DNA of 64,000 nt. Source: an uncultured SAR116 cluster alpha proteobacterium (GTDB lineage Bacteria; Pseudomonadota; Alphaproteobacteria; Puniceispirillales; GCA-002684695). The notes beneath the pieces are model-generated. The model saw nothing but the letters and a program-made list of their open reading frames with translations, did no database searches and was not told the DNA's origin. Positions 27,279-36,051 of the stretch are shown piece by piece; the stretch's first letter is position 1, and the number at the start of each line of letters is the position of its first letter. The DNA is taken from assembly GCA_902539295.1 (NCBI GenBank), contig CACBIM010000005.1:54695-118694 (forward strand), given 5' to 3'. Made by a program: the position numbers and the translations under genes.

Positions 27279-28046
27279 ATGTTTAGCTTAAAAGACAAAG
27301 TAGCTATAGTCACAGGCGCATCTAGAGGAATTGGCAAGGCAATAGCAATTCAATTATCAAATTCTGGGGCAAAAGTGGTCGTTTCTTCAAGAAAGCTCGA
27401 GGAATGCGAAAAAGTTGCTGATGAAATAAAAAATATGGGCGGAAAAGCAGTGGTGATTCCCTGCCATGTTGGCAAAAAAGATGAAATTTGTAACTTAGTA
27501 AAAGAAACCATTAATAAGTATAATAGTATCGATATTTTGGTAAGTAATGCCGGCACAAATCCAGCCTTTGGGCCTTTGGAAAAGCTGAATGATGATGCTT
27601 TTGATAAAGTTTTGGATGTAAACCTCAAGTCGTCTATCTGGTTAGTAAATGAAGCTAGTCCTCATTTAAAAAAAAATAAAACCAGTTCTATAATTATAAT
27701 GTCCAGTATTTCTGCTCTCATTGGAACAAAGGATATTGGCGCTTACGGAATTTCGAAAGCTGCAGAAGTTTCTTTAGTAAAAAATTTAGCAGTAGAATTA
27801 GGGCCTTATGGAATAAGGGTAAATGCTATCGCTCCTGGATTAATAAAAACAGAATTCTCTCGTGCTTTATGGTCTGATAAAGACAAATTAAAAAAACAAA
27901 ATGAAAATACACCACTTCAAAGAATTGGTTACCCCGAGGATATATCTGGGATTGTACATTTTTTAGCTAGTGACGCATCATCTTTTATTACTGGGCAGCT
28001 AATTGTCGCTGATGGTGGAGAAACAATTACATCAACTATAACTTGA
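27279..28046 (+). CDS. Short-chain dehydrogenase/reductase
   Basis: A 255-residue classical SDR. VTGASRGIGKAIAIQL is the glycine-rich NAD(P) loop, ILVSNAGTNPAFGPL carries the NAG motif, and the active site is SSIIIMSSISALIG with YGISKAAEV (Ser, Tyr-x3-Lys). PGLIKTEFSRALW and the C-terminal GQLIVADGGETIT are also typical. It is divergent from the sugar ABC operon and convergent, stop to stop with no gap, with the MaoC-like gene. FabG-like or secondary-alcohol dehydrogenase activity is possible; the substrate cannot be inferred. Confidence 0.92.
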   Translation: MFSLKDKVAIVTGASRGIGKAIAIQLSNSGAKVVVSSRKLEECEKVADEIKNMGGKAVVIPCHVGKKDEICNLVKETINKYNSIDILVSNAGTNPAFGPLEKLNDDAFDKVLDVNLKSSIWLVNEASPHLKKNKTSSIIIMSSISALIGTKDIGAYGISKAAEVSLVKNLAVELGPYGIRVNAIAPGLIKTEFSRALWSDKDKLKKQNENTPLQRIGYPEDISGIVHFLASDASSFITGQLIVADGGETITSTIT

Positions 28047-28511
28047 TTAAAAAATTGATAAATTTAGCCATTCACAAACAATTGCTGGTTTTTTAACATT
28101 TTTTATTTCAATTGTTAAATCATGCTTAAATAAAATTTCATTTGGTTTTCGTCTTGTTACTTCTTTCAGTTTGAAAACGCCTCTAATCATATCATTTGAT
28201 TTCACTGGATTTACAAATCTTAATTTATCAAATCCATAATTTATGCCCATTTTCTCTCCTTCAATTTCACCCACTACATCTACAAAAAATTTTGTAGAAA
28301 GTGATAAAATCAAAAAACCGTGAGCGATTGTTGAACCAAATGGTGTTTCTTTCAGGGCTCTTTCTTGGTCAATGTGAATAAATTGATTGTCCATTGTTAA
28401 ATTGGCAAAGTCGTTGATTAAATTTTGATTAATGTTTATCCATTCAGATTGCCCGATAGTAGTGCCAATTTTGCTCTTAAAATTATCAAATAAATTATCA
28501 ATACTTTCCAT
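28047..28511 (-). CDS. MaoC-family dehydratase, (R)-specific enoyl-CoA hydratase-like
   Basis: A 154-residue hot-dog protein of the NodN/MaoC type. The hydratase motif is intact: Asp and His in FIHIDQERALKETPFGSTIAHGFL near residues 45-68, the pattern Asp-x4-His-Gly region that forms the catalytic dyad in (R)-hydratases. LGKMGINYGFDKLRFVNPVK-type sequence follows, as in NodN-like proteins. It probably adds water across the double bond of an enoyl-CoA in the cytoplasm. It shares its 3' boundary exactly with the SDR gene on the other strand. Confidence 0.88.
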   Translation of the reverse strand: MESIDNLFDNFKSKIGTTIGQSEWININQNLINDFANLTMDNQFIHIDQERALKETPFGSTIAHGFLILSLSTKFFVDVVGEIEGEKMGINYGFDKLRFVNPVKSNDMIRGVFKLKEVTRRKPNEILFKHDLTIEIKNVKKPAIVCEWLNLSIF

Positions 28512-28586
28512 AATATAATTGACCCTTATTCTATCATATGTATCATATGTTATTCATTTCAATTCAATAAATTTATAAGTAATTTA

Positions 28587-29255
28587 ATGACTAGTATATA
28601 TCTTGTAAGGCATGGGCAAGCTTCTTTTGGAAAAAAAGATTATGATAACTTATCAGAAATTGGTGAGAAGCAAAGTTTTCTTCTTGGTGAATATTTTAAG
28701 AAACTAAAGTTAAACTTTGATAAAATTTACGTTGGAACTCTCAAAAGACAAATACAAACTTCCGAGCAAATTTTAAAACATTATGAAAATAAAATTAATA
28801 TTGAGAGAACACAGTTACTAAATGAATACGATGTTAAGTCAGTTTTAACAGGATTTGTTAATGGAAGAGATCTTTCATATGACGAGCTTCACAATAAGAA
28901 AACACATTTTAGTCTTCTTAGAAATTCAGTTATGGCTTGGTCAGAAAATAAAATAAATTATTCTGTTAATGAAACATGGGATCAATTTGAGAAAAGAGCA
29001 GAAACTTTTTTAAATTTATTTAAAGAAACCAAAAAAAATAATATCTTGGTTATTTCATCAGGTGGAACAATCTCTATGATACTCAGGTTATTACTAAATT
29101 TACCATCTGATCAATTTGCTAATTTTCATTTTCAAATTTACAATTCTAGTTACTCAAAAATAAAAATTAATGAAAATGGAATGGCGCTTTCGCTTTTTAA
29201 CTGTATTAGTCACCTAGAGATGGAGCGTAACTCAGATATTATAACTTATGTCTAA
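28587..29255 (+). CDS. Histidine phosphatase superfamily protein with altered second catalytic motif
   Basis: A 222-residue protein of the phosphoglycerate mutase-like superfamily. The phospho-acceptor motif is YLVRHGQASF with His9. The second motif, normally containing a catalytic histidine (SHGG-like), reads VISSGGTISMIL near residue 155, so serine occupies the histidine position. Other features (KRQIQTSEQIL near residue 53, WDQFEKRAETFL) are conserved. Activity on a small phosphoester is plausible, but this subgroup is poorly characterised. It is a single gene with 64 bp before the carnitine-type operon. Confidence 0.82.
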   Translation: MTSIYLVRHGQASFGKKDYDNLSEIGEKQSFLLGEYFKKLKLNFDKIYVGTLKRQIQTSEQILKHYENKINIERTQLLNEYDVKSVLTGFVNGRDLSYDELHNKKTHFSLLRNSVMAWSENKINYSVNETWDQFEKRAETFLNLFKETKKNNILVISSGGTISMILRLLLNLPSDQFANFHFQIYNSSYSKIKINENGMALSLFNCISHLEMERNSDIITYV

Positions 29256-29319
29256 TTTTTCTTTCAATTAATTTTGAATAGTTTATTTCTAACTTAATTG
29301 AACAAAAAGGGAGTATAGA

Positions 29320-30231
29320 ATGCCACTAAATATGAATAGTGAAGTTTTTATAACTTGCGCAGTAACAGGATCTGGAAGCACTCAAGATAGAAGCGAGCAT
29401 GTTCCAAGAAGCCCAGAACAAATTGCAAATTCAGCGATTGAGGCTGCAAAGGCTGGGGCAGCTGTAGTGCATTGTCATGTAAGAGATCCTGAAACAGGGG
29501 TTCCATCTAGAAAGGTTGAATACTACAGAGAGGTTACTGAACGCATTAGAGAAGCTGACACAGATGTGGTGTTAAACCTTACGGCAGGAATGGGTGGAGA
29601 CATGGTCTTTGGTTCTACTGAATCACCATTACCATATTCTCAAAATGGTACTGATATGGCTGGTGCTTCTGAAAGAGTAAAGCACCTAGAGGAATGTCTA
29701 CCTGAGATTTGTACCCTAGATTGTGGAACGATGAATTTTGCTGAAGCAGATTACGTAATGACTAATACTCCTGGTATGTTGAGAGCAATGGCAAAAAAAA
29801 TGACTGATTTGGGAGTAAGGCCTGAGATAGAAGCTTTTGATACAGGACACCTCTGGTTTGCAAAGCAACTTGTTAAAGAAGGATTAATTGAAGATCCAGT
29901 TATGGTCCAACTCTGTATGAATGTTCCCTGGGGTGCTCCTGATGATTTGAATACCCTTTTAGCAATGGTAAATAATGTTCCAAGCAACTGGACATTTTCA
30001 GCGTTTTCTCTTGGGCGTCATCAAATGCCTTATGTTGCGGCAGCTATTCTGTCTGGGGGTAATGTTCGCGTAGGATTGGAAGATAATATTTTTCTAGAAA
30101 AAGGAGTTCTGGCTACCAATGCTCAGCTCGTTGAGAGAGCATGTAAAATAATTACTAATCTTGGAGCAAAAATCATTGGACCCAGTGAGGTTAGAGAAAA
30201 ACTTAAGTTAACAAAAAGAGTGCCAAAATGA
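29320..30231 (+). CDS. BKACE, probable dehydrocarnitine cleavage enzyme
   Basis: A 303-residue DUF849/BKACE protein. The zinc ligands are His51 and His53 in VVHCHVRD and the glutamate of NVRVGLEDN near residue 253. Its stop overlaps the start of a carnitine dehydrogenase-thioesterase gene (ATGA). In characterised bacteria this pair turns carnitine into 3-dehydrocarnitine, then with acetyl-CoA into betainyl-CoA and acetoacetate. The ATG is preceded by GGGAG, so it leads the operon. The substrate assignment rests on the neighbour and is not readable from this protein alone. Confidence 0.9.
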   Translation: MPLNMNSEVFITCAVTGSGSTQDRSEHVPRSPEQIANSAIEAAKAGAAVVHCHVRDPETGVPSRKVEYYREVTERIREADTDVVLNLTAGMGGDMVFGSTESPLPYSQNGTDMAGASERVKHLEECLPEICTLDCGTMNFAEADYVMTNTPGMLRAMAKKMTDLGVRPEIEAFDTGHLWFAKQLVKEGLIEDPVMVQLCMNVPWGAPDDLNTLLAMVNNVPSNWTFSAFSLGRHQMPYVAAAILSGGNVRVGLEDNIFLEKGVLATNAQLVERACKIITNLGAKIIGPSEVREKLKLTKRVPK

Positions 30232-31676
30232 AGGCAGCAATTATAGGTGGTGGTGTTATTGGAGGCGGATGGGCTTCTAGATTTTTACTCAATGGTTATG
30301 ATGTAAAGGTCTATGATCCAGATAAGGAAGCCAAGAGAAAACTGAATGCTATGTTGAAAAATGCAAAACGAAGCCTCCCATCTTTATATGACTTCGCATT
30401 GCCTGAAGAAGGTAAATTAACTTTTTGTAGCACAATAGAAGAAACTGTTCAGGGAGTTAAATGGATACAAGAAAGTGTTCCTGAGAGATTAGACATTAAA
30501 CAGAATGTTTACAAACAAATTCAAAAATTTTGTGACAGTGATGCAATTATAGCGTCTTCAACTTCGGGATTTAAGCCATCAGAATTAAACGAGGGATCAA
30601 ATAACCCAAAGCAAATACTTGTTTGCCATCCTTTTAACCCTGTTTACCTTCTCCCTTTAGTTGAAGTTGTTCCATCATTATTAACAGATAAAAACATCAT
30701 AAGTGAATGTTGTAAATTTTTAAAAAACATAGGAATGAAACCACTTCTTGTTAGAAAAGAAATTGACGCTCATATAGCTGACAGGTTAATTGAGGCTATT
30801 TGGAGGGAGGCACTTTGGCTCGTCCATGATGATATAGCCACAACTGAGGAAGTAGATGACGCTATGAAATACGCCATGGGTCTAAGATATGCATTAATGG
30901 GCGTATTTGAGCATATGAGATTAGCTGGAGGTGAACAGGGAATGCATCATTTTTTAAAGCAGTTTGGCCCTTGTTTAAAATGGCCATGGACTAAGTTGAT
31001 GGATGTTCCTGATCTCACGGATGAGTTTGTTACGAAAATTGCAACACAATCTGATAATCAAGCAAAGGGCAGATCAATTCAGGAACTTGAAATAAGCCGA
31101 GATGATACTCTCGTTGGAATACTACGAGCATTAAGGGCAACTGAGAGAGCTGCTGGAAAAACAATTAATGAACACAATAATGATTTAAACATTGATCTTG
31201 GTCATGATGTAGAGTTGTATTTGACTGTAAAACGTCAAATACCTCAGACATGGACAGATGTTAATGGCCACATGAATGAGACAAATTATTTAGAAGTTTG
31301 CAGTCAGGCTACTGATAAGTTTATGGAAATGATGGGAATGGATGTTGATTATATCAAAACAAAACAAGAGAGTTATTTCACAGTTGAGACGCATATACGC
31401 CATCTAAATGAAGCCAAAGAGGGGATGTTAATAATAGCAAAAACGCAAGTTTTGGAAGCATCTGGAAAAAAACTTCGACTTTTTCATAAACTTGAAACTG
31501 ATAATGGGACGTTAATTGCGACAGGAGAGCATATGCTCTTACATGTAAGCCTTAAAACAAGAGCTTCATGTTTGCCAAGTAAAAAAATAGCTGAAAATTT
31601 AGATCACCTTTTTAAAAAACATTCAAAATTATCATTACCTGAAGGAGCTGGGCGTTCAGTAGGGTACAAAGGTTAA
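30228..31676 (+). CDS. L-carnitine dehydrogenase fused to hot-dog (betainyl-CoA) thioesterase
   Basis: A 482-residue two-domain protein. Residues 1-320 are a 3-hydroxyacyl-CoA dehydrogenase-like carnitine dehydrogenase: AIIGGGVIGGGWASRFLLNGYDV binds NAD, SSTSGFKPSEL and ILVCHPFNPVYLLPLVEVVP hold the catalytic region. Residues 330-470 are a hot-dog thioesterase with WTDVNGHMNETNYLEV near residue 343. This fusion is known from alphaproteobacterial carnitine degradation, where the thioesterase releases glycine betaine from betainyl-CoA. It overlaps the BKACE gene by four bases and is followed by an SDR start directly after its stop. Confidence 0.92.
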   Translation: MKAAIIGGGVIGGGWASRFLLNGYDVKVYDPDKEAKRKLNAMLKNAKRSLPSLYDFALPEEGKLTFCSTIEETVQGVKWIQESVPERLDIKQNVYKQIQKFCDSDAIIASSTSGFKPSELNEGSNNPKQILVCHPFNPVYLLPLVEVVPSLLTDKNIISECCKFLKNIGMKPLLVRKEIDAHIADRLIEAIWREALWLVHDDIATTEEVDDAMKYAMGLRYALMGVFEHMRLAGGEQGMHHFLKQFGPCLKWPWTKLMDVPDLTDEFVTKIATQSDNQAKGRSIQELEISRDDTLVGILRALRATERAAGKTINEHNNDLNIDLGHDVELYLTVKRQIPQTWTDVNGHMNETNYLEVCSQATDKFMEMMGMDVDYIKTKQESYFTVETHIRHLNEAKEGMLIIAKTQVLEASGKKLRLFHKLETDNGTLIATGEHMLLHVSLKTRASCLPSKKIAENLDHLFKKHSKLSLPEGAGRSVGYKG

Positions 31677-32438
31677 ATGCCTCGAAATGTTTTAATTACT
31701 GCAGGAGCATCTGGCATAGGTAAGGCTATGGCTATGACTTTTGAAGTTAATGGAGATAATGTTTGGATAGCTGACAGTAATAAAGAACAACTTGATAATT
31801 GTCCCAAAGAATGGAAAAAATCACATACTGATGTACGCGATGAAAGAGCGGTAAAAAAACTTTTTGAAAATATAAAAAATGACTGGGAAACAATTGACAT
31901 ACTTTGTGCAAACGCCGGTATAAAAGGCCCTACTGCTTTAATTGAGGACATTAGTTTAACTGAATGGAAAGAATGTATCGAAGTTAATATTGATGGTATT
32001 TTTTTGTTTTGTAAACTGACTGTTCCTTTAATGAAAAAACAGAAATCAGGCTCCATAATAATTACTTCGTCTACAGCAGGAATTTTTGGATTTAGTCATC
32101 GCTCACCATACGTTACTTCAAAATGGGGTGCCATTGGCCTAATGAAATCTTTAGCTATCGAGTTAGGGCCCTACAATGTTAAGGTCAATGCAATTTGCCC
32201 TGGATCGGTTGAGGGTGAGAGATTGGAAAAAGTAATTGAAGCTGAAGTCAAGTCAAAAGGCATGACAAGGGATAAAATTTATCAAGCTTATACAGAAGGC
32301 ACTTCAATGAAAAAGTTAATTCATCCAAACGATATTGCTGATATGGCATTTTTTTTATCGAGTTCAAAGTCAAGGCTTGTAAGTGGCCAGGTCATTGCTG
32401 TTGATGGTAATACAGAGGTACCAGATCCAAAATTCTAA
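31677..32438 (+). CDS. Short-chain dehydrogenase/reductase of the carnitine-type operon
   Basis: A 253-residue classical SDR. LITAGASGIGKAMAM is the cofactor loop, ILCANAGIKGPTAL the NAG motif, and IIITSSTAGIFG with YVTSKWGAIGL gives the Ser and Tyr-x3-Lys. AIELGPYNVKVNAICPGSVEG and GQVIAVDGNTEV complete the fold. Its ATG follows the TAA of the preceding gene directly (TAAATG), so it is surely co-translated. It might be a 3-hydroxybutyrate dehydrogenase handling acetoacetate, or a dehydrogenase for the other carnitine enantiomer; the sequence does not decide. Confidence 0.9.
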   Translation: MPRNVLITAGASGIGKAMAMTFEVNGDNVWIADSNKEQLDNCPKEWKKSHTDVRDERAVKKLFENIKNDWETIDILCANAGIKGPTALIEDISLTEWKECIEVNIDGIFLFCKLTVPLMKKQKSGSIIITSSTAGIFGFSHRSPYVTSKWGAIGLMKSLAIELGPYNVKVNAICPGSVEGERLEKVIEAEVKSKGMTRDKIYQAYTEGTSMKKLIHPNDIADMAFFLSSSKSRLVSGQVIAVDGNTEVPDPKF

Positions 32439-32514
32439 CTTCGAACATATATATTTACTTTTCTTCTGATTTTGATAAGTTATTTTCTTAAATAAAATAT
32501 ATACCCAAAAATTT

Positions 32515-33510
32515 ATGCATCCAATTTTAAGTACATTAATAAAGAGAATAGGTTTAGGTGTTGTTTCTTTATTTTTTGTTAGTTTAATCATCTTCAGCTC
32601 TATTCAATTGTTGCCAGGTGACTTTGTTGAAGCGCAATTAGGACAGGCCCGAACAGAAGAAACTGTAGCAGCATTTAGAAAAGAACTTGGATTAGATAAG
32701 CCATTTTATATTCGTTACGTTAACTGGGTAGGTGCGGCAGTTCAGGGAGACCTTGGGAGTACTTTTTCAGGGCGAAACGCGTCATATGCAAATCAGCCAC
32801 AGCAAAGTACTGCTAGAACTGTAACAAGTTTATTAAAACCTAGATTATATAATACTTTTTTCTTGGCTGCTATGACTGCAATTATTGCTGTCCCTTTATC
32901 TCTGTTGTTAGGTATTACGGCTGCCCTTTATAGAAACACCTTTTATGATCGCGCTGTAAATGCGTCTGCATTGACTACAATCTCTATGCCTGAATTTTTT
33001 GTTGCGTACATACTAATAATCTTTCTGGCCTCCATTTACCAGTTTTTCCCATCACTATCTAATGTAACATCTTCAACACCTTTTTTAGAACGCGTCTACC
33101 TTTCTATCCTCCCAGCTTTGACGCTTACTTTAGTTACAGTTGCACATATGATGAGAATGACGCGAGCTGCTATAATAAACTTATTATCGTCACCATATAT
33201 TGAAATGGCTGAGCTTAAGGGCCTATCAAGATCTAAGGTAATTATGAAGCATGCATTACCAAATGCATGGGCCCCTATATCAAATATAATAGCATTTAAT
33301 TTAGCTTATTTAATTGTGGGCGTTGTTGTTGTTGAAGTTGTTTTTGTTTATCCAGGTGTTGGCCAGTTAATGGTAGATTCAGTTATCAAACGAGATATAC
33401 CAGTTGTGCAAGGATGCGCACTTGTTTTCGCTCTAACTTATATTCTTCTCAATTTATTAGCTGATGTAATATCTATAATTACTAACCCGAGGTTGCTGTA
33501 TCCAAAATGA
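32515..33510 (+). CDS. Dpp/Opp-type ABC transporter permease (DppB class)
   Basis: A 331-residue permease with six helices. The N-terminal helix region (LIKRIGLGVVSLFFVSLIIFSSIQLLPGDFVEAQLGQ) and ELGLDKPFYIRYVNWVGAAVQGDLGSTFSG are diagnostic of DppB-class proteins. The EAA loop is EMAELKGLSRSKVIMKHALPNAWAP near residue 235. It overlaps the DppC-class gene by four bases (ATGA) and follows the SDR by 76 bp, so it may share the carnitine-type transcript. Such transporters carry peptides, opines, nickel or other amphipathic small molecules. Confidence 0.93.
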   Translation: MHPILSTLIKRIGLGVVSLFFVSLIIFSSIQLLPGDFVEAQLGQARTEETVAAFRKELGLDKPFYIRYVNWVGAAVQGDLGSTFSGRNASYANQPQQSTARTVTSLLKPRLYNTFFLAAMTAIIAVPLSLLLGITAALYRNTFYDRAVNASALTTISMPEFFVAYILIIFLASIYQFFPSLSNVTSSTPFLERVYLSILPALTLTLVTVAHMMRMTRAAIINLLSSPYIEMAELKGLSRSKVIMKHALPNAWAPISNIIAFNLAYLIVGVVVVEVVFVYPGVGQLMVDSVIKRDIPVVQGCALVFALTYILLNLLADVISIITNPRLLYPK

Positions 33511-34430
33511 GCAAAGTTATTAATCAATATTCGGCCAAGGATGAAGTCGCTTCAGTATTTGTAAAAAGAACCTTCTTACAGAGGATTTTTATAACTCTCA
33601 AAAAAGCTCCATTCACGGCTTGGTTGGGAATGACTATAATTGTATTTTATCTTTTTGTAGCTTTGTTTGCTCCCTTAATTGCCCCATACGGAGAAGCGGA
33701 AATATTTAAAACACCTTATGCACCATGGGATGAGGTTCATATTTTTGGAACTGATCGCTTAGGAAGAGATATTTTAAGCCGATTAATTTATGGTGCTAGA
33801 AATACTATGGGAATAGCTATTCTCACTACATTGCTAGCATTTTTAATAGGTGGTGGTCTTGGGTTATTATCTGCTATTTTAAGAGGTTGGGTAGATCAAT
33901 TTCTAGCCCGTTTTGTTGATGTTTTAATGGCAATTCCTAGTCTTATTTTTGCTTTGATGCTTTTATCAATTTTTGGTTCAACTGCTCTAAATTTGATTAT
34001 TATAATCGCTGTATTAGACTCAACTAGAGTATTTAGATTATCTAGAGCTGTTGGCATGAACGTAGCAGTTATGGAATACGTTGAAGCTGCAAAACTTAGA
34101 GGAGAAAAAATTGGTTGGATAATGGGAAGAGAAATCTTACCAAATATTTTACCCCCTCTTGTAGCTGAATTTGGTTTGAGATTTTGCTATGTATTCTTGA
34201 TGATTGCATCACTTTCTTTTTTGGGTGTTGGCATTCAACCTCCAACAGCTGATTGGGGGTCTATGGTTAGAGAAACAGGGGAGCTTATTCAATACGCTCA
34301 GTATGATATAACAGCTGCTTTAACTCCTATTCTTCCAGCGGCTGCAATTGGGATCTTAACTATTGGAGTAAATTTTGTAGTTGACTGGTTTCTATATTTA
34401 ACAAGTGGTTTAAAAGATGAGCAAAAATAG
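33507..34430 (+). CDS. Dpp/Opp-type ABC transporter permease (DppC class)
   Basis: A 307-residue permease with an extended cytoplasmic N-terminus. IFGTDRLGRDILSRLIYGARNTMGIAI near residue 90 is the DppC signature, and EYVEAAKLRGEKIGWIMGREILPNILPP near residue 195 is the EAA motif contacting the ATPase. SFLGVGIQPPTADWGSMVRE near residue 240 is also characteristic. It overlaps both neighbours (4 bp with 32515, 14 bp with the ATPase gene), implying a tightly coupled permease-permease-ATPase unit. Confidence 0.93.
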   Translation: MSKVINQYSAKDEVASVFVKRTFLQRIFITLKKAPFTAWLGMTIIVFYLFVALFAPLIAPYGEAEIFKTPYAPWDEVHIFGTDRLGRDILSRLIYGARNTMGIAILTTLLAFLIGGGLGLLSAILRGWVDQFLARFVDVLMAIPSLIFALMLLSIFGSTALNLIIIIAVLDSTRVFRLSRAVGMNVAVMEYVEAAKLRGEKIGWIMGREILPNILPPLVAEFGLRFCYVFLMIASLSFLGVGIQPPTADWGSMVRETGELIQYAQYDITAALTPILPAAAIGILTIGVNFVVDWFLYLTSGLKDEQK

Positions 34431-36030
34431 AGACAATTCAATTTTGCTTGAAATGAAAAATATTTCAATTGAGGGTTACAGTGATGAGGCATGGCATCCT
34501 ATTATTAAAGGGGTAGATCTTCAAATTCATCGTGGGGAAGTATTAGGACTGATTGGAGAATCTGGTGCTGGAAAGTCTACTCTAGGTTTGGCTGCAATGG
34601 GGTTTGTTAGGGCTGGTTGTCGATTTACAGGTGGGTCTGTTCTTTTTGGTGACCAGGATTTAACAAAAATGAATGAAAATGAAAAAAGAGAATTATGGGG
34701 TACAAAATTTTCTTACGTTGCGCAGTCAGCAGCAGCAGCATTTAACCCTGCTCACAGACTTATAAATCAAACAATTGAGGCTTCAGTAAGCCATGGAATT
34801 TCTAAGACTGAAACCCTTGAAAAAGAAGCAATAAAACTATACGAGGAAATGCAGCTTCCTAACCCAACAGAAATTGGCGGCCGATATCCACATCAAGTTT
34901 CTGGGGGACAGCTTCAAAGAACAATGACAGCAATGGCGATGTCTTCAAAGCCTGATTTAATCATTTTTGATGAACCAACAACCGCCTTGGATGTTACAAC
35001 CCAAGTAAATGTTTTAGTAACTATTAGAAACATTGTTAAAGAACACAATACAGCTGCTATATATATAACGCACGATTTGGCCGTAGTTGCTCAAATGGCT
35101 GATCGTATTCAAGTGCTTCGTTACGGAGACACTATTGAAGAGTCTGAGACCAACAAAATGCTTAAGTCTCCCAAGGAAGATTATACAAAATCTTTATGGG
35201 CTGTTCGATCTATAAAAAAGAAAGAAAATAAAAATAAAGAAAAAATATTAAGTATTAAAAATATTGATGCTTCTTATGGTTCTGGTCCAAAGGTACTGCA
35301 AAATGTATCCATTGAGGTTCCAAAAGGTGGTACTGTTGCCATTGTTGGTGAATCAGGATCTGGAAAGTCAACAACAGCTCGAGTTGTAACAGGCCTTTTA
35401 CCTCCAGACAAAGGAGAGATAATTTTTCAGGGACAAAAATTAACACCTAATCTTTCAGATAGATCAAAAGAAGACTTAAGAAAAATACAAATGGTTTACC
35501 AATCGCCTGATACCTCAATGAACCCTCGGCATACTGTGAGGGACATAATCGGCAGGCCTTTGGAATTTTATCATAATATAAAAGGAAAAGCTTACACAAA
35601 TAGAGTTATAGATCTTCTGAAAATGATTGAACTAGATGAAACATTCATTGACAGATTACCAAGTGAATTATCTGGCGGTCAAAAACAAAGGATTTGTATT
35701 GCAAGAGCTTTAGCAGCTGAACCTGATTTGATCATTTGTGATGAAGTAACATCTGCTCTCGATCAGATTGTTCAGGAGGGGATTCTTAAACTTTTACTCA
35801 GACTGCAAAAAGAATTGAGTATCACATATATTTTTATAACGCATGACATAGCTACAGTAAAAGCTATATCAGATGAAGTTGTTGTTATGCATAATGGATT
35901 AGTCGTAGAGCAAGGAATGAAGAGTGAGATATTTTCTCCACCACATCCTGATTATACCAAACTTCTTCTTTCTTCAGTTCCCGAAATGGATCCTAATTGG
36001 CTTACAAAAATACTATCATCTAAAAATTAA
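34417..36030 (+). CDS. Fused double ATPase of the Dpp/Opp-type ABC transporter
   Basis: A 537-residue protein joining DppD-like and DppF-like ATPases. The first half has Walker A GESGAGKST near residue 47, signature SGGQLQRT and Walker B LIIFDEPTTALD. The second has GESGSGKST near residue 310, SGGQKQRI and LIICDEVTSALD. Each half also shows its H-loop (YITHDLAVV and FITHDIATV). The Walker B glutamate is followed by Pro-Thr in the first half and Val-Thr in the second, as usual for DppF-like domains. The binding protein for this system is separated, at 38709, beyond two minus-strand genes. Confidence 0.94.
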   Translation: MSKNRDNSILLEMKNISIEGYSDEAWHPIIKGVDLQIHRGEVLGLIGESGAGKSTLGLAAMGFVRAGCRFTGGSVLFGDQDLTKMNENEKRELWGTKFSYVAQSAAAAFNPAHRLINQTIEASVSHGISKTETLEKEAIKLYEEMQLPNPTEIGGRYPHQVSGGQLQRTMTAMAMSSKPDLIIFDEPTTALDVTTQVNVLVTIRNIVKEHNTAAIYITHDLAVVAQMADRIQVLRYGDTIEESETNKMLKSPKEDYTKSLWAVRSIKKKENKNKEKILSIKNIDASYGSGPKVLQNVSIEVPKGGTVAIVGESGSGKSTTARVVTGLLPPDKGEIIFQGQKLTPNLSDRSKEDLRKIQMVYQSPDTSMNPRHTVRDIIGRPLEFYHNIKGKAYTNRVIDLLKMIELDETFIDRLPSELSGGQKQRICIARALAAEPDLIICDEVTSALDQIVQEGILKLLLRLQKELSITYIFITHDIATVKAISDEVVVMHNGLVVEQGMKSEIFSPPHPDYTKLLLSSVPEMDPNWLTKILSSKN

Positions 36031-36051
36031 TCTTTTTGAAAATTTAATAAT

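Noticed and set aside
30228-31676. Possible frameshift or misassembly joining carnitine dehydrogenase and thioesterase
   Set aside because: The frame is continuous, both domains are intact, and this fusion is known in alphaproteobacterial carnitine degradation.
31673-32056. 127-residue minus-strand ORF
   Set aside because: It is antisense to the SDR of the carnitine-type operon; the plus-strand gene has all catalytic motifs.
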